Shown here: positions 9,247 through 18,115 of the stretch, piece after piece
How the letters are laid out: every line of letters starts with the position of its first letter
Position numbering within the stretch: the stretch's first letter is position 1
NCBI RefSeq assembly: GCF_000282375.1
Contig: NZ_AKJK01000049.1
Span: 62,001 to 126,000 of the forward strand
Length of the DNA stretch: 64,000 bases
Direction: 5' to 3'
Source of the DNA: Pseudomonas sp. GM50
GTDB lineage: Bacteria > Pseudomonadota > Gammaproteobacteria > Pseudomonadales > Pseudomonadaceae
Program-made: the position numbers and the translations under genes
The notes under the pieces: model-generated
Seen by the model: the letters and a program-made list of their open reading frames with translations, nothing else
Told to the model about the DNA's origin: nothing
Database searches by the model: none

Positions 9247-9588
9247 ATGTTGCGAATACGCGGAAGCATCGGCGACTGGCCGGTGGATTTGACGCTGGAA
9301 CTGGATGAGGGCGACTGGGCGCAGCTCGGTGCGCAGCTGCAGGCAGCAAAACCCGAGGCGAATGCGACACCTGCCAAACCGGTGAATCAGGACGATGCGC
9401 TGTGGCAGATCGCCCAAGAGCTGCTGCGCAAGGCCGGGCAATTGAGCGGGCCGGATTTGCTGGAGCAGCTGGAAGGGCTGACCGGCAGCGCCGCGGCGGG
9501 CAAGCGCTTGTTGGTGCGCTTGCGCCACTGCGCAAACGTCAAAGTGGTGAGCGGCGGGGATACACCGCTTTATAGCTGGATCGAGTAA
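9247..9588 (+). CDS. Small hypothetical protein, Pseudomonas type
   Basis: A 113-residue soluble protein that I cannot assign to a function. It begins MLRIRGSIGDWPVDLTLELD and then has an alanine/proline-rich linker. A helical segment follows (DDALWQIAQELLRKAGQLSG... to about residue 90), ending in RLRHCANVKV and YSWIE. The ATG at 9247 is preceded by AGGAG at a spacing of 8. There are no membrane segments. It stands alone and ends in a bidirectional-looking palindrome. Confidence 0.65.
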   Translation: MLRIRGSIGDWPVDLTLELDEGDWAQLGAQLQAAKPEANATPAKPVNQDDALWQIAQELLRKAGQLSGPDLLEQLEGLTGSAAAGKRLLVRLRHCANVKVVSGGDTPLYSWIE

Positions 9589-9594
9589 GCCGCA

Positions 9595-9671
9595 AAAAGA
9601 TCGCAGCCTGCGGCAGCTCCTGCGCGGGATCTGTATTCCCCTGTAGGAGCTGCCGAAGGCTGCGATCTTTT
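9595..9671. repeat. Palindromic repeat, family D (AAAGATCGCAGCCTGCGGCAG)
   Basis: Inverted repeat AAAAGATCGCAGCCTGCGGC... / ...GCCGAAGGCTGCGATCTTTT lying between convergent genes. The T/A-rich ends make it a plausible two-way terminator. The same element closes the LON-domain gene at 63858-63935. Confidence 0.85.
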
Positions 9672-9675
9672 GATC

Positions 9676-10548
9676 TTAATAGAGCGCAGCAAACAACTTG
9701 CGACGGTACGTGGTCACCAGCGGGTGATCGTTGCCCAGCAGTTCGAACACTTGCAGCAAGGTCTTGTGCGGCAAGCCTTCGCTGTAGCTGCGATTGCGGA
9801 TGAACAGCTTCAGCAAGGCATCCAGCGCCGCGTCGTATTGCTGACGGGCCAGTTGCTGGATCGCCAGTTGATAGACGGCCTCATCGTCCTGCGGATTTTT
9901 CGCCAGACGCGCTTTCAGGTCTGCCGCATCCGGCAAATCCCTGGCCTGACCGAGGAACTGGATCTGCGCCTTGGCGCCGGCCAGGGCAGCCTTATGCTCA
10001 TCAGTCTTGACCGCATCGAGCACGATTTGCGCTTCACCCAGTTCGCCGCGCTCGGTGAGACAGCGTGCGTAGAGAATCAGCGCCTTGGCGTTGGTGTTGT
10101 CTTCAGCCAGCAGTACTTTGAGCGTGGCTTCGGCGTCGGCGTAACGGCCGTCATCGAACAGCGCCTGAGCCTGTTCGAACGGGTCGGCAGCAGCGGGCGG
10201 GGGCATTTGCACGTGGGGCTCGAGCATGGTGCGCACTGCCGATTCCGGTTGTGCACCGGCAAAACCGTCCACCGGCTGACCGTCCTTGAACAACACCACA
10301 GTTGGCAGGCTGCGAATGCCGAAGCGCGCAACAATGTCCTGCTCGATGTCGCAATTGACCTTGGCCAGCAGCAACTCGCCCTGATAGCTCTCGGCTATGG
10401 TTTGCAGCATCGGCATCAAGGCCTTGCACGGGGCACACCATTCGGCCCAGAAATCCACCAGCACCGGTTTGTGAAAAGAGTTCTCGATCACCGACTGGTC
10501 GAAATCGGCAGTCGTGGCGTCGAAAATGTACGGCGTTTCCTGACTCAT
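9676..10548 (-). CDS. cnoX: Chaperedoxin CnoX/YbbN (thioredoxin-TPR fusion)
   Basis: A 290-residue protein with an N-terminal thioredoxin domain (residues 8-110, active site WAEWCAPCKALMP, cis-Pro in SLPTVVLFK) and a C-terminal TPR-like helical region (from about 125). CnoX proteins protect substrates from oxidative aggregation and hand them to GroEL. Here both active-site cysteines of CAPC are kept, unlike the E. coli protein, so it may also be redox-active. Many Pseudomonas annotations call it trxA-like. Single gene, convergent with the small hypothetical gene. Confidence 0.88.
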   Translation of the reverse strand: MSQETPYIFDATTADFDQSVIENSFHKPVLVDFWAEWCAPCKALMPMLQTIAESYQGELLLAKVNCDIEQDIVARFGIRSLPTVVLFKDGQPVDGFAGAQPESAVRTMLEPHVQMPPPAAADPFEQAQALFDDGRYADAEATLKVLLAEDNTNAKALILYARCLTERGELGEAQIVLDAVKTDEHKAALAGAKAQIQFLGQARDLPDAADLKARLAKNPQDDEAVYQLAIQQLARQQYDAALDALLKLFIRNRSYSEGLPHKTLLQVFELLGNDHPLVTTYRRKLFAALY

Positions 10549-10648
10549 GGGGGATCTCGTAAAAGCGTGGATGTGGTCACTATAAGGCTTGGTGGGGGGT
10601 GGCTGAAAGCGGGGTGGCGATTGAGTGATGTGTTGCCTGACGGGACGC

Positions 10649-10722
10649 CTTCGCGGGCAAGCCTCGCTCCTACAGTTTCGAAATCTACACCCACCCTGTA
10701 GGAGCGAGGCTTGCCCGCGAAG
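10649..10722. repeat. REP pair, family A
   Basis: Inverted doublet of the GCGAGGCTTGCCCGCGAAG unit between cnoX and the methyltransferase gene, with a loop of about 22 bp. Confidence 0.9.
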
Positions 10723-10725
10723 CTT

Positions 10726-11382
10726 TTAGCCACGCCGCGCGTGATAGAGGCTCACATGCCGAAACTCTTCGGGTTCGGCCAGATCCGGCAAGGTCATTGC
10801 CTCCAGCATTTCAATGCGCTGATACAACGGGTGGCGAAAATCCCTCACGCGCGAATCCGCCACCAACGCTTCCCGGCCACGGCTGAGAAACTCGTCGAGC
10901 AACGGCAGGTTTGCCCGGTCGTACAACACGTCGGCCACCAGAATCAGATCAAACCGATCGGCCTCGGTGAAAAAGTCCGTCGAGTAGCTGAGCTGCACGC
11001 CATTGAGTTCGGCATTCGCCCGACACGCGGCAATCGCCAACGGGTCGAGGTCACAGGCCACCACTTCCAGTGCCCCGGCTTTCACCGCCGCAATCGCGGC
11101 CACCCCGGAGCCTGCGCCGAAATCCAGCACCCGTTTACCTTCGACCCATTGCGGGTGCTCGGCGAGATAACGCGCCACGGCCAGCCCACTGGCCCAGCAG
11201 AAACTCCAGTACGGCGGCTCGTGGAGAATCCGCCGGGTTTCTTCCGGGCTGAAGGCGCGATCCATATTGTCGCCATCGATCAGCCAGAGTTTCAGTTTGG
11301 TGCCCGGTAACTCACAGGCTACAAGCTGTGCATCGCCCAGCAGTTCACTTAACGCCTGTTGCAGGTCGAGCGGTGCAATCAT
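10726..11382 (-). CDS. Class I SAM-dependent methyltransferase (ETFB-lysine/Nnt1-like)
   Basis: A 218-residue methyltransferase of the COG3897 type, related to electron-transfer-flavoprotein beta lysine methyltransferases. Motif I is VLDFGAGSGVAAIAAVKAGA near residue 86, followed by the acidic motif II VACDLDPLA and the motif ILVADVLYD near 145. A conserved N-terminal PPYWSFCWASG segment is present. Its ATG overlaps the stop of the lipoprotein gene (ATGA). The methyl acceptor is unknown. Confidence 0.8.
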   Translation of the reverse strand: MIAPLDLQQALSELLGDAQLVACELPGTKLKLWLIDGDNMDRAFSPEETRRILHEPPYWSFCWASGLAVARYLAEHPQWVEGKRVLDFGAGSGVAAIAAVKAGALEVVACDLDPLAIAACRANAELNGVQLSYSTDFFTEADRFDLILVADVLYDRANLPLLDEFLSRGREALVADSRVRDFRHPLYQRIEMLEAMTLPDLAEPEEFRHVSLYHARRG

Positions 11383-11843
11383 GGCGCTTTGACGAATTGC
11401 AGCTGACCCAATGCCTGGGTGGTTGGCTGTGTGATCATTTGCGCGGGCAGATGCAGAATCAACTGCCCGGACTGGCTGGCGCGGCCGCGAAGTTCGACGC
11501 GGGCACCGGCCGGAAAGGATTCAGGGTTGAAGCGCAGGCGAAACGGCAACACTTGATTGGTGCCGATCAGGTTGGCACTGGCGAGCAATAGTTGCGGACG
11601 ATCCTTTTCGTCGATCACCAGCAACGCCAGTTCGACTTCGGCATCGGCCGGCACGCCCAGCAGGGTGCCACTGATTTCACGTTGGTAAGCCGGCAGCGGA
11701 CCGAGCTCGGCCGACGCCTTGGCTTTCTTCTGCGCCTGTTGCGGTGCAGGGCCGGGCGTTGGCGGCTGGGGCTTGGGCGCATCGCTGCCACAGGCCACCA
11801 ACAGGCTGAAAAGACTGAGCAAAATGAGTGGTCGTAAAGACAT
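11379..11843 (-). CDS. YbaY-family lipoprotein
   Basis: A 154-residue lipoprotein. The signal peptide ends in the lipobox LLVACG, with Cys near residue 18. After a proline/alanine/lysine-rich linker comes a YbaY-type beta domain (residues 50-154) of the kind also seen in META/HslJ-like outer-membrane lipoproteins. The chosen start (11843) gives a clean signal peptide; a longer frame to 11915 would bury it. It is translationally coupled to the downstream methyltransferase gene. Function unknown. Confidence 0.75.
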   Translation of the reverse strand: MSLRPLILLSLFSLLVACGSDAPKPQPPTPGPAPQQAQKKAKASAELGPLPAYQREISGTLLGVPADAEVELALLVIDEKDRPQLLLASANLIGTNQVLPFRLRFNPESFPAGARVELRGRASQSGQLILHLPAQMITQPTTQALGQLQFVKAP

Positions 11844-11960
11844 TGGCGGCTCCAGCAAGTGAAATCCATAGACAGCCAGTCTGTATACCGCAAACCCTAT
11901 GGCTTGTCTTGCCACGGGGATGCGCTACCATGGCCCTCCCATTTTTTGTTGCCTGCCACC

Positions 11961-12425
11961 ATGCACTGTCCCTTCTGCGGTGCCAACGACACCAAGGTCA
12001 TCGACTCGCGTCTGGTCGCCGAGGGCGAACAGGTGCGCCGCCGGCGTGAATGCCTGGCCTGCGGCGAGCGTTTCACGACGTTCGAAACCGCTGAACTGGT
12101 GTTGCCGCGCCTGATCAAAACCGACGGCAGTCGCCAGCCGTTCGACGAAGAAAAACTCCGTGCCGGCATGCAGCGGGCGCTGGAGAAGCGCCCGGTGAGT
12201 GTCGAACGCCTCGAATCGTCGCTGGTGCACATCAAACACAAGCTGCGCGCCACCGGCGAACGCGAGGTCAAATCCCTCGTGGTCGGCGAACTGGTGATGG
12301 CCGAGCTGAAGAAGCTTGATGAGGTCGCCTATATCCGCTTCGCTTCGGTGTACCGACGCTTCCAGGACCTCAACGAGTTCCGCGAAGAGATCGATCGCCT
12401 CGCCCGTGAGCCGGTGAAAGAATGA
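11961..12425 (+). CDS. nrdR: Transcriptional repressor NrdR
   Basis: A 154-residue zinc-ribbon/ATP-cone repressor of ribonucleotide reductase genes. The N-terminal zinc ribbon has two Cys pairs (MHCPFCG at 1-7 and CLACGERF near 31). The ATP-cone domain follows ([19 protein letters not shown] onward) and the C-terminus has [10 protein letters not shown]. Length is normal. Its stop overlaps the ribD start (ATGA); the nrdR-ribD-ribE order is standard in proteobacteria. Confidence 0.96.
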   Translation: MHCPFCGANDTKVIDSRLVAEGEQVRRRRECLACGERFTTFETAELVLPRLIKTDGSRQPFDEEKLRAGMQRALEKRPVSVERLESSLVHIKHKLRATGEREVKSLVVGELVMAELKKLDEVAYIRFASVYRRFQDLNEFREEIDRLAREPVKE

Positions 12426-13555
12426 CCACACCTCCCGAACAAGCCATCCTCGACGCGCATTACATGGCCCGGGCCCTGGAACTGGCGCGCAAAGGTCATT
12501 ACACGACGCATCCCAACCCCCGGGTTGGCTGCGTGGTGGTGCTTGACGGGCAGATTGTCGGCGAAGGCTGGCATGTGCGCACCGGTGAGCCCCATGCCGA
12601 AGTCCACGCCCTGCGCGCCGCTGGCGACAAGGCGCGGGGCGCCACGGCTTACGTGACGCTTGAACCTTGCAGCCACCACGGCCGTACGCCGCCCTGCGCC
12701 GATGCACTGGTGAATGCCGGTGTGGCGCGTGTCGTTGCGGCGATGCAGGACCCGAACCCGGAAGTCGCCGGTCGCGGTCTGCAACGTCTGGCCCAGGCCG
12801 GTATCGCCACTGAAAGCGGTGTGCTGGAAGGCGAGGCGCGCAAGCTCAATCAAGGCTTCCTCAAGCGCATGGAACATGGCTTGCCATTCGTGCGGGTCAA
12901 GTTGGCGATGAGCCTCGACGGCCGCACAGCGATGGAAAGCGGCGAGAGCCAGTGGATCACCGGGCCGGCGGCGCGTTCGGCGGTACAGCGTTTGCGCGCC
13001 GAGGCCAGCGTGGTGCTGACCGGCGCCGACACGGTACTGGCGGACAATGCACGCTTGACCGTACGTGCCGACGAGTTGGGTCTGGACGCTGAACAAACGG
13101 CCTTGGCCATGAGCCGTCCGCCGCTTCGCGTGCTGATCGACGGTCGCCTGCGGGTGCCGCTGAATGCACCGTTCTTCAAGGCGGGTCCGGCACTGGTCGC
13201 CACGTGTGTCGCGGTGGAAGAACAGTACGCCAACGGCCCGGAATGCCTGATCGTGCCGGGCGATGATGGCCAGGTCGATTTGCATCAGTTGCTGGTCGAA
13301 CTCGCCAGCCGTGGTGTCAATGACGTGCTGGTCGAGGCTGGCCCACGACTGGCTGGCGCGTTTGCCCAGCTCGGGCTGGTGGATGAGTTCCAGATCTTCA
13401 TCGCCGGCAAGTTTCTTGGCTCCTCGGCCCGCCCCTTGCTGGACTGGCCACTGGCGCAGATGAAAGACGCGCCCGAGCTCAAAATCACTGAAATCCGCGC
13501 GGTTGGCGATGACTGGCGAGTCACTGCCATCCCAGTGCCATCGGCGAGCGTATAA
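12422..13555 (+). CDS. ribD: Bifunctional riboflavin deaminase/reductase RibD
   Basis: A 377-residue enzyme for the second and third steps of riboflavin synthesis: it deaminates the GTP cyclohydrolase II product and then reduces the ribosyl side chain. The N-terminal cytidine-deaminase-like domain has PHAEVHAL and the zinc motif [12 protein letters not shown] near residues 80-91. The C-terminal NADPH reductase domain begins around 150 ([20 protein letters not shown]) and contains [13 protein letters not shown]. It is the second gene of the cluster after nrdR, with a 4-bp overlap. Confidence 0.96.
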   Translation: MTTPPEQAILDAHYMARALELARKGHYTTHPNPRVGCVVVLDGQIVGEGWHVRTGEPHAEVHALRAAGDKARGATAYVTLEPCSHHGRTPPCADALVNAGVARVVAAMQDPNPEVAGRGLQRLAQAGIATESGVLEGEARKLNQGFLKRMEHGLPFVRVKLAMSLDGRTAMESGESQWITGPAARSAVQRLRAEASVVLTGADTVLADNARLTVRADELGLDAEQTALAMSRPPLRVLIDGRLRVPLNAPFFKAGPALVATCVAVEEQYANGPECLIVPGDDGQVDLHQLLVELASRGVNDVLVEAGPRLAGAFAQLGLVDEFQIFIAGKFLGSSARPLLDWPLAQMKDAPELKITEIRAVGDDWRVTAIPVPSASV

Positions 13556-13601
13556 TTCCGGCCATTGCTCTAGCGCTGGCCCTGTTCTCGAGGAGGACTC
13601 C

Positions 13602-14267
13602 ATGTTTACCGGCATCATCGAATCCATCGGCAGTATTCGTGCATTGACCCCAAAAGGCGGAGATGTACGGGTCCACGTAGAAACCGGCAAGCTCGACCTG
13701 AGCGACGTCAAACTGGGCGACAGCATTGCGGTCAATGGCGTGTGCCTGACCGCGGTTGAATTGCCGGGCAATGGCTTTGCGGCGGACGTCAGTCGCGAAA
13801 CCCTCGACTGCACCGCCATGAACGACCTCAAAAGCGGCAGCCTGGTCAACCTGGAAAAAGCCCTGACCCCGACCACGCGTCTGGGTGGGCATCTGGTCAG
13901 CGGTCACGTCGATGGCGTGGGCGAAGTGGTTGCCCGCACCGAAAATGCCCGGGCCGTGGAATTCCGCATCCGTGCCCCGAAAGACCTGGCCAAGTACATC
14001 GCCCATAAAGGCTCGATCACCGTCGACGGCACCAGCCTGACCGTGAACGCGGTCGATGGCGCCGAGTTCTTGCTGACCATCATTCCGCACACCCTGAGCG
14101 AAACCATCATGGCGTCGTACCAGCCAGGTCGCCGGGTGAACCTGGAAGTCGACTTGCTGGCCCGTTATCTGGAACGCCTTCTGCTCGGCGACAAGGCCGC
14201 AGAGCCTACAAAATCCGGAAACATCACTGAAAGCTTTCTGGCCCAAAACGGCTACCTCAAATCCTGA
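13602..14267 (+). CDS. ribE: Riboflavin synthase, alpha subunit
   Basis: A 221-residue enzyme that dismutates two 6,7-dimethyl-8-ribityllumazines to riboflavin. Two homologous lumazine-binding repeats are visible: residues 1-97, beginning MFTGIIESIGSI and containing SIAVNGVCLTAVEL, and 98-195, beginning GGHLVSGHVDGVGEV and containing SITVDGTSLTVNAV. A strong GAGGAGG ribosome-binding site precedes the ATG at 13602. Some pseudomonad annotations call this gene ribC. Confidence 0.95.
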   Translation: MFTGIIESIGSIRALTPKGGDVRVHVETGKLDLSDVKLGDSIAVNGVCLTAVELPGNGFAADVSRETLDCTAMNDLKSGSLVNLEKALTPTTRLGGHLVSGHVDGVGEVVARTENARAVEFRIRAPKDLAKYIAHKGSITVDGTSLTVNAVDGAEFLLTIIPHTLSETIMASYQPGRRVNLEVDLLARYLERLLLGDKAAEPTKSGNITESFLAQNGYLKS

Positions 14268-14298
14268 AGCTCAAATTTCGAAAGAAGGGGGGTGCCTT

Positions 14299-15390
14299 GT
14301 GGCGCTCAATAGCATCGAAGAACTGGTTGAAGACATCCGCCAAGGCAAGATGGTCATCCTCATGGATGACGAAGATCGCGAGAACGAAGGCGACCTGATC
14401 ATGGCCGCCGAGTGCTGCCAGCCTGAACACATCAACTTCATGGCCAAGCACGCCCGTGGCCTGATCTGCATGCCAATGAGCCGCGAGCGCTGCGAACTGC
14501 TCAAGCTGCCGTTGATGGCGCCACGCAACGGTTCCGGTTTCGGCACCAAGTTCACCGTGTCCATCGAAGCCGCCGAAGGCGTGACCACCGGTATCTCCGC
14601 GGCCGACCGTGCGCGCACCGTGCAGGCCGCTGCCGCCAAAGACGCCAAGGCTGAAGACATCGTCAGCCCCGGCCACATCTTCCCGCTGATGGCCCAGGCC
14701 GGCGGTACGCTGGCCCGCGCCGGTCATACCGAAGCTGCCTGCGACCTGGCGCGCATGGCCGGTTTCGAGCCGAGCGGTGTGATCTGCGAAGTGATGAACG
14801 ACGACGGCACCATGTCCCGTCGCGCCGAACTCGAAGCGTTTGCCGCTGAACACAACATCAAGATCGGCACCATCGCCGACCTGATTCACTACCGGATGAT
14901 CCACGAACGTACCGTTCAGCGGATTGCCGAGCAGCCGCTGGACAGCGAATTGGGCCAGTTCAACCTGGTGACCTATCGTGATTCGGTGGAAGGCGACGTG
15001 CACATGGCCCTGACTCTGGGCACCGTGTGCGCCGAAGAGCCGACGCTGGTCCGGGTGCACAACATGGACCCGCTACGTGACCTGTTGATGGTCAAACAAC
15101 CAGGCCGCTGGAGCCTGCGCGCCGCCATGGCTGCGGTTGCCGAGGCTGGCAGTGGTGTGGTGCTGTTGCTCGGTCACCCGCTCGATGGCGACGTATTGCT
15201 GGCGCACATTCGCGAAACCGCGGATCACAGCGCAGTGAAAAAACCGACCACCTACAGCATCGTCGGTGCCGGTTCGCAGATCCTTCGCGACCTTGGCGTG
15301 CGCAAAATGCGCCTGATGAGTGCGCCGATGAAATTTAATGCGATATCCGGTTTCGATCTGGAAGTTGTAGAATACGTGCCCTCCGAATAA
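14299..15390 (+). CDS. ribBA: 3,4-DHBP synthase with degenerate GTP cyclohydrolase II domain
   Basis: A 363-residue RibBA-type fusion starting at a GTG. The N-terminal domain (1-200) makes 3,4-dihydroxy-2-butanone 4-phosphate; it shows DDEDRENEGDLIMAAE, FGTKFTVSIEA, SPGHIFPL and RAGHTEAACDLAR. The C-terminal half aligns with GTP cyclohydrolase II but lacks its zinc cysteines: where RibA has [16 protein letters not shown], this protein has NMDPLRDLLMVKQPG. The domain is therefore probably inactive, and a true ribA lies at 19098. No FMN riboswitch fits in the 31-bp gap upstream. Confidence 0.93.
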   Translation: MALNSIEELVEDIRQGKMVILMDDEDRENEGDLIMAAECCQPEHINFMAKHARGLICMPMSRERCELLKLPLMAPRNGSGFGTKFTVSIEAAEGVTTGISAADRARTVQAAAAKDAKAEDIVSPGHIFPLMAQAGGTLARAGHTEAACDLARMAGFEPSGVICEVMNDDGTMSRRAELEAFAAEHNIKIGTIADLIHYRMIHERTVQRIAEQPLDSELGQFNLVTYRDSVEGDVHMALTLGTVCAEEPTLVRVHNMDPLRDLLMVKQPGRWSLRAAMAAVAEAGSGVVLLLGHPLDGDVLLAHIRETADHSAVKKPTTYSIVGAGSQILRDLGVRKMRLMSAPMKFNAISGFDLEVVEYVPSE

Positions 15391-15481
15391 TGACCGGCAA
15401 TTTGCGGGCCTGTATTCGCGGTTAACACATCACTGAGGGATGCGTAGAAAACGCGTCCCGGCTCTTTAAGAGATCTAACGA

Positions 15482-15958
15482 ATGACCCTGAAGACCATCG
15501 AAGGTACCTTCATCGCCCCTAAAGGCCGCTACGCTTTGGTAGTGGGCCGTTTCAACAGCTTCGTCGTTGAAAGCCTGGTCAGCGGTGCAGTTGATGCCCT
15601 GGTTCGCCATGGCGTGAGCGAAAGCGACATCACCATCATCCGTGCGCCTGGCGCCTTCGAAATCCCGCTGGTTGCGCAGAAAGTCGCTCAGAAGGGCGAG
15701 TTCGCGGCAATCATCGCCTTGGGCGCAGTCATTCGTGGCGGTACTCCGCACTTCGAATACGTAGCGGGCGAGTGCACCAAGGGCCTGGCCCAGGTGTCCA
15801 TGGAGTTCGGCGTACCGGTCGCTTTCGGCGTACTGACCGTTGATTCCATCGAACAAGCCATCGAGCGTTCCGGCACCAAGGCCGGTAACAAAGGTGCTGA
15901 AGCTGCCTTGTCCGCTCTGGAAATGGTCAGCCTGCTGGCGCAGTTGGAGGCCAAGTGA
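15482..15958 (+). CDS. ribH: 6,7-dimethyl-8-ribityllumazine synthase
   Basis: A 158-residue penultimate enzyme of riboflavin synthesis; it condenses the pyrimidine and butanone precursors and forms icosahedral or pentameric assemblies. Visible landmarks are [16 protein letters not shown], the PGAFEIPL substrate loop near residue 58, [14 protein letters not shown] near 82, and the VTFGVLT-like [10 protein letters not shown]. Its stop overlaps the GTG of nusB (GTGA), the usual ribH-nusB pairing. Confidence 0.96.
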   Translation: MTLKTIEGTFIAPKGRYALVVGRFNSFVVESLVSGAVDALVRHGVSESDITIIRAPGAFEIPLVAQKVAQKGEFAAIIALGAVIRGGTPHFEYVAGECTKGLAQVSMEFGVPVAFGVLTVDSIEQAIERSGTKAGNKGAEAALSALEMVSLLAQLEAK

Positions 15959-16455
15959 TTAGCGACGAAAGTGATCGTTTCAACCCGCGCGATCCAAAGC
16001 CTGCGGATGCCGGCAAGCCATCGAAAAGCGTCAAGCGTCGCGAAGCCCGTCAGCTCGCGACTCAGGCACTGTACCAGTGGCACATGGCCAAGCAGTCGCT
16101 GAACGAGATCGAAGCGCAATTCCGGGTCGATAACGATTTCAGCGATGTCGACGGCGCCTACTTCCGTGAAATCCTGCATGGGGTTCCGGCTCAGAAGGAC
16201 CGGATCGACGCCGCACTGGCGCCATGCCTGGACATCACCATCGAAGAGCTGGACCCGGTTGAACTGGCCGTTCTGCGCCTGTCCACCTGGGAACTGCTTG
16301 AGCGTGTGGACGTGCCGTACCGCGTTGTGATCAACGAAGGTATCGAACTGGCCAAGGTCTTCGGTTCCACCGACGGCCACAAGTTCGTCAACGGTGTGCT
16401 CGACAAGCTGGCCCCGCGTCTGCGTGAAGCTGAAGTGAAGGCGTTCAAGCGCTGA
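15955..16455 (+). CDS. nusB: Transcription antitermination factor NusB
   Basis: A 166-residue RNA-binding antitermination factor that works with NusE/S10 on ribosomal RNA operons. After a 24-residue hydrophilic extension the all-helical domain begins with [15 protein letters not shown] and ends with the conserved [30 protein letters not shown] block. The start is the GTG overlapping the ribH stop. A CAAGCGC/GCGCTTG hairpin brackets its stop codon. Confidence 0.96.
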   Translation: MISDESDRFNPRDPKPADAGKPSKSVKRREARQLATQALYQWHMAKQSLNEIEAQFRVDNDFSDVDGAYFREILHGVPAQKDRIDAALAPCLDITIEELDPVELAVLRLSTWELLERVDVPYRVVINEGIELAKVFGSTDGHKFVNGVLDKLAPRLREAEVKAFKR

Positions 16456-16479
16456 TTGGCGCTTGAACTCTTTGTCTCA

Positions 16480-16638
16480 GTGTCCTGTCTCGCCGATACG
16501 TTCGTTTTTTAGCGAGTGGCTGGTGTTGCCAGACAAGGCGCCGCGACGAGTCATAGCTGGCTATGGCGAGGAGTGGCAACGCAGTATGGCGACACTAGAC
16601 GCCGCTAAAAAATGAACAGTATTGGTGAGACAGGACAC
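16480..16638. repeat. 159-bp imperfect palindrome, MITE-like
   Basis: The outer arms 16480-16514 and 16603-16638 are inverted copies of about 35 bp (GTGTCCTGTCTC...TTTTTTAGCG) with one indel and three substitutions. The interior is also palindromic around GTCATAGCTGGCTATGGC at about 16552-16569. The element ends 4 bp before the thiL ATG and fills most of the nusB-thiL gap. It does not match REP families A-D. It may be a miniature mobile element or a long RNA hairpin. Confidence 0.7.
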
Positions 16639-16641
16639 CCA

Positions 16642-17607
16642 ATGGGCGAGTTTGAGCTGATCCGCAATTTCTTCGCCGCCGCGCCTTGTGCGCAAGGCGG
16701 CGAAGGCGTTGCCCTTGGGATTGGCGATGACTGCGCCTTGCTGGCTGTTCCTCCCGGGGAACAGTTGGCCATTTCCACCGACACGCTCGTGGCCGGTGTG
16801 CATTTCGCAGATCCCTGCGACCCGTTTCTGCTCGGTCAGCGCTCGCTGGCTGTGGCCGTCAGTGATCTGGCAGCCATGGGCGCCACTCCCATTGCCTTTA
16901 CCCTTGCCTTGACCTTGCCGACCGGGACTTCCGATTGGCTGGAAGCCTTCGCCCGTGGTTTGAACCTCATGGCGCAGAATTGCCGTGTGGCGCTGGTGGG
17001 CGGCGATACCACCCGCGGTCCGTTGAGCCTGACCATGACCGTGTTCGGTCGGGTGCCGGCCGGTCTGGCGTTGACCCGCAGTGGCGCTCAACCGGGCGAT
17101 TTGCTCTGCGTGGGTGGTGAGCTGGGGAACGGCGCGGGTGCGTTGCCGCTGGTGCTCGACCAGCGGACGGCCGAAGCGGCCATCGCCGATCCCTTGCTGG
17201 CCCATTACTGGTCGCCGCAACCGCAGCTGGGTCTGGGCATGGCGTTGCGCGGCAGAGCCACTGCGGCGCTGGACATCTCCGACGGCCTGCTCGCCGACTG
17301 TGGGCATATTGCCTTGGCGTCGAAAGTCGGGGTTCAGGTGGAGCGCAGTAAACTGCCGTTGTCGAAGGCGCTGCTGGCCTTCCTCGGTCAGTCCGGCGCT
17401 GAGCAAGCCGCCCTGAGCGGCGGTGACGACTACGTGCTGGCCTTCACCTTACCGCCCGCCGAGTTGCCATCATTGCTGGCGGACGGCTGGCCGATCCATG
17501 TGCTTGGGCGGGTCGTAGCAGGGCAGGGCGTGATACTGCTGGATGCCGACGGACACGACATCACCCCGTCAATCCGGGGTTATCAACATTTTCGGGAGAC
17601 ACCGTGA
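16642..17607 (+). CDS. thiL: Thiamine-monophosphate kinase
   Basis: A 321-residue kinase that phosphorylates thiamine monophosphate to thiamine diphosphate. It shows the family N-terminus GEFELIRNFF, the metal-binding GIGDDCALL near residue 30, TDTLVAGVHF, the SDLAAMGATP segment and ALVGGDTTRGPLS near 117, and ALDISDGLLADCGHI near 210. The ATG at 16642 follows the palindromic element directly. Its stop overlaps the pgpA GTG. Clustering with nusB and pgpA is standard. Confidence 0.95.
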   Translation: MGEFELIRNFFAAAPCAQGGEGVALGIGDDCALLAVPPGEQLAISTDTLVAGVHFADPCDPFLLGQRSLAVAVSDLAAMGATPIAFTLALTLPTGTSDWLEAFARGLNLMAQNCRVALVGGDTTRGPLSLTMTVFGRVPAGLALTRSGAQPGDLLCVGGELGNGAGALPLVLDQRTAEAAIADPLLAHYWSPQPQLGLGMALRGRATAALDISDGLLADCGHIALASKVGVQVERSKLPLSKALLAFLGQSGAEQAALSGGDDYVLAFTLPPAELPSLLADGWPIHVLGRVVAGQGVILLDADGHDITPSIRGYQHFRETP

Positions 17608-18107
17608 CAGATCATCCCAAACAGGTCCCGGCGGAGTTCGTACCGCCGTCGGTCTGGCGCAACCCTTGGCATTTCCTGGCGTTCGGCTTCGGCTCGGGCA
17701 CCCTGCCAAAAGCGCCGGGCACCTGGGGTTCGTTAGTGGCGTTACCCTTCATTCCGTTGTGGCAGATGCTGCCCGATTGGGGTTATTGGCTGATGCTCGG
17801 CATCACCATGCTGTTCGGCTTCTGGCTGTGCGGCAAGGTCGCCGATGATTTGCGCGTGCACGACCACGAAGGCATCGTCTGGGACGAAATGGTCGGTATG
17901 TGGATCACCCTGTGGCTGGTGCCGGAAGGCTGGTATTGGTTGCTGGCGGGGTTCCTGATGTTCCGCTTCTTCGACATCCTCAAGCCTTGGCCGATTCACT
18001 GGATAGACCGGCATGTGCACGGTGGTGTCGGGATCATGCTCGACGACGTGCTGGCAGGCGTATTTGCGTGGCTGGCGATGCAAGGGCTGGTGTGGATTTT
18101 CGTCTGA
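17604..18107 (+). CDS. pgpA: Phosphatidylglycerophosphatase A
   Basis: A 167-residue inner-membrane enzyme that dephosphorylates phosphatidylglycerophosphate to phosphatidylglycerol. Conserved segments are FGSGTLPKAPGTWGSLVALP near residue 32, DDLRVHDHEGIVWDEMVG near 88 and RFFDILKPWPIHWIDRHVHGG near 122. Several hydrophobic helices lie between them. It starts at a GTG overlapping thiL by 4 bp. Confidence 0.95.
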   Translation: MTDHPKQVPAEFVPPSVWRNPWHFLAFGFGSGTLPKAPGTWGSLVALPFIPLWQMLPDWGYWLMLGITMLFGFWLCGKVADDLRVHDHEGIVWDEMVGMWITLWLVPEGWYWLLAGFLMFRFFDILKPWPIHWIDRHVHGGVGIMLDDVLAGVFAWLAMQGLVWIFV

Positions 18108-18115
18108 GGCGCCAA

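Noticed and set aside
9670-10701. 343-codon plus-strand frame
   Set aside because: Antisense to cnoX, whose thioredoxin motif WCAPC is unmistakable; the frame also runs through a REP pair.
14268-14298. FMN riboswitch upstream of ribBA
   Set aside because: The 31-bp gap is far too short.
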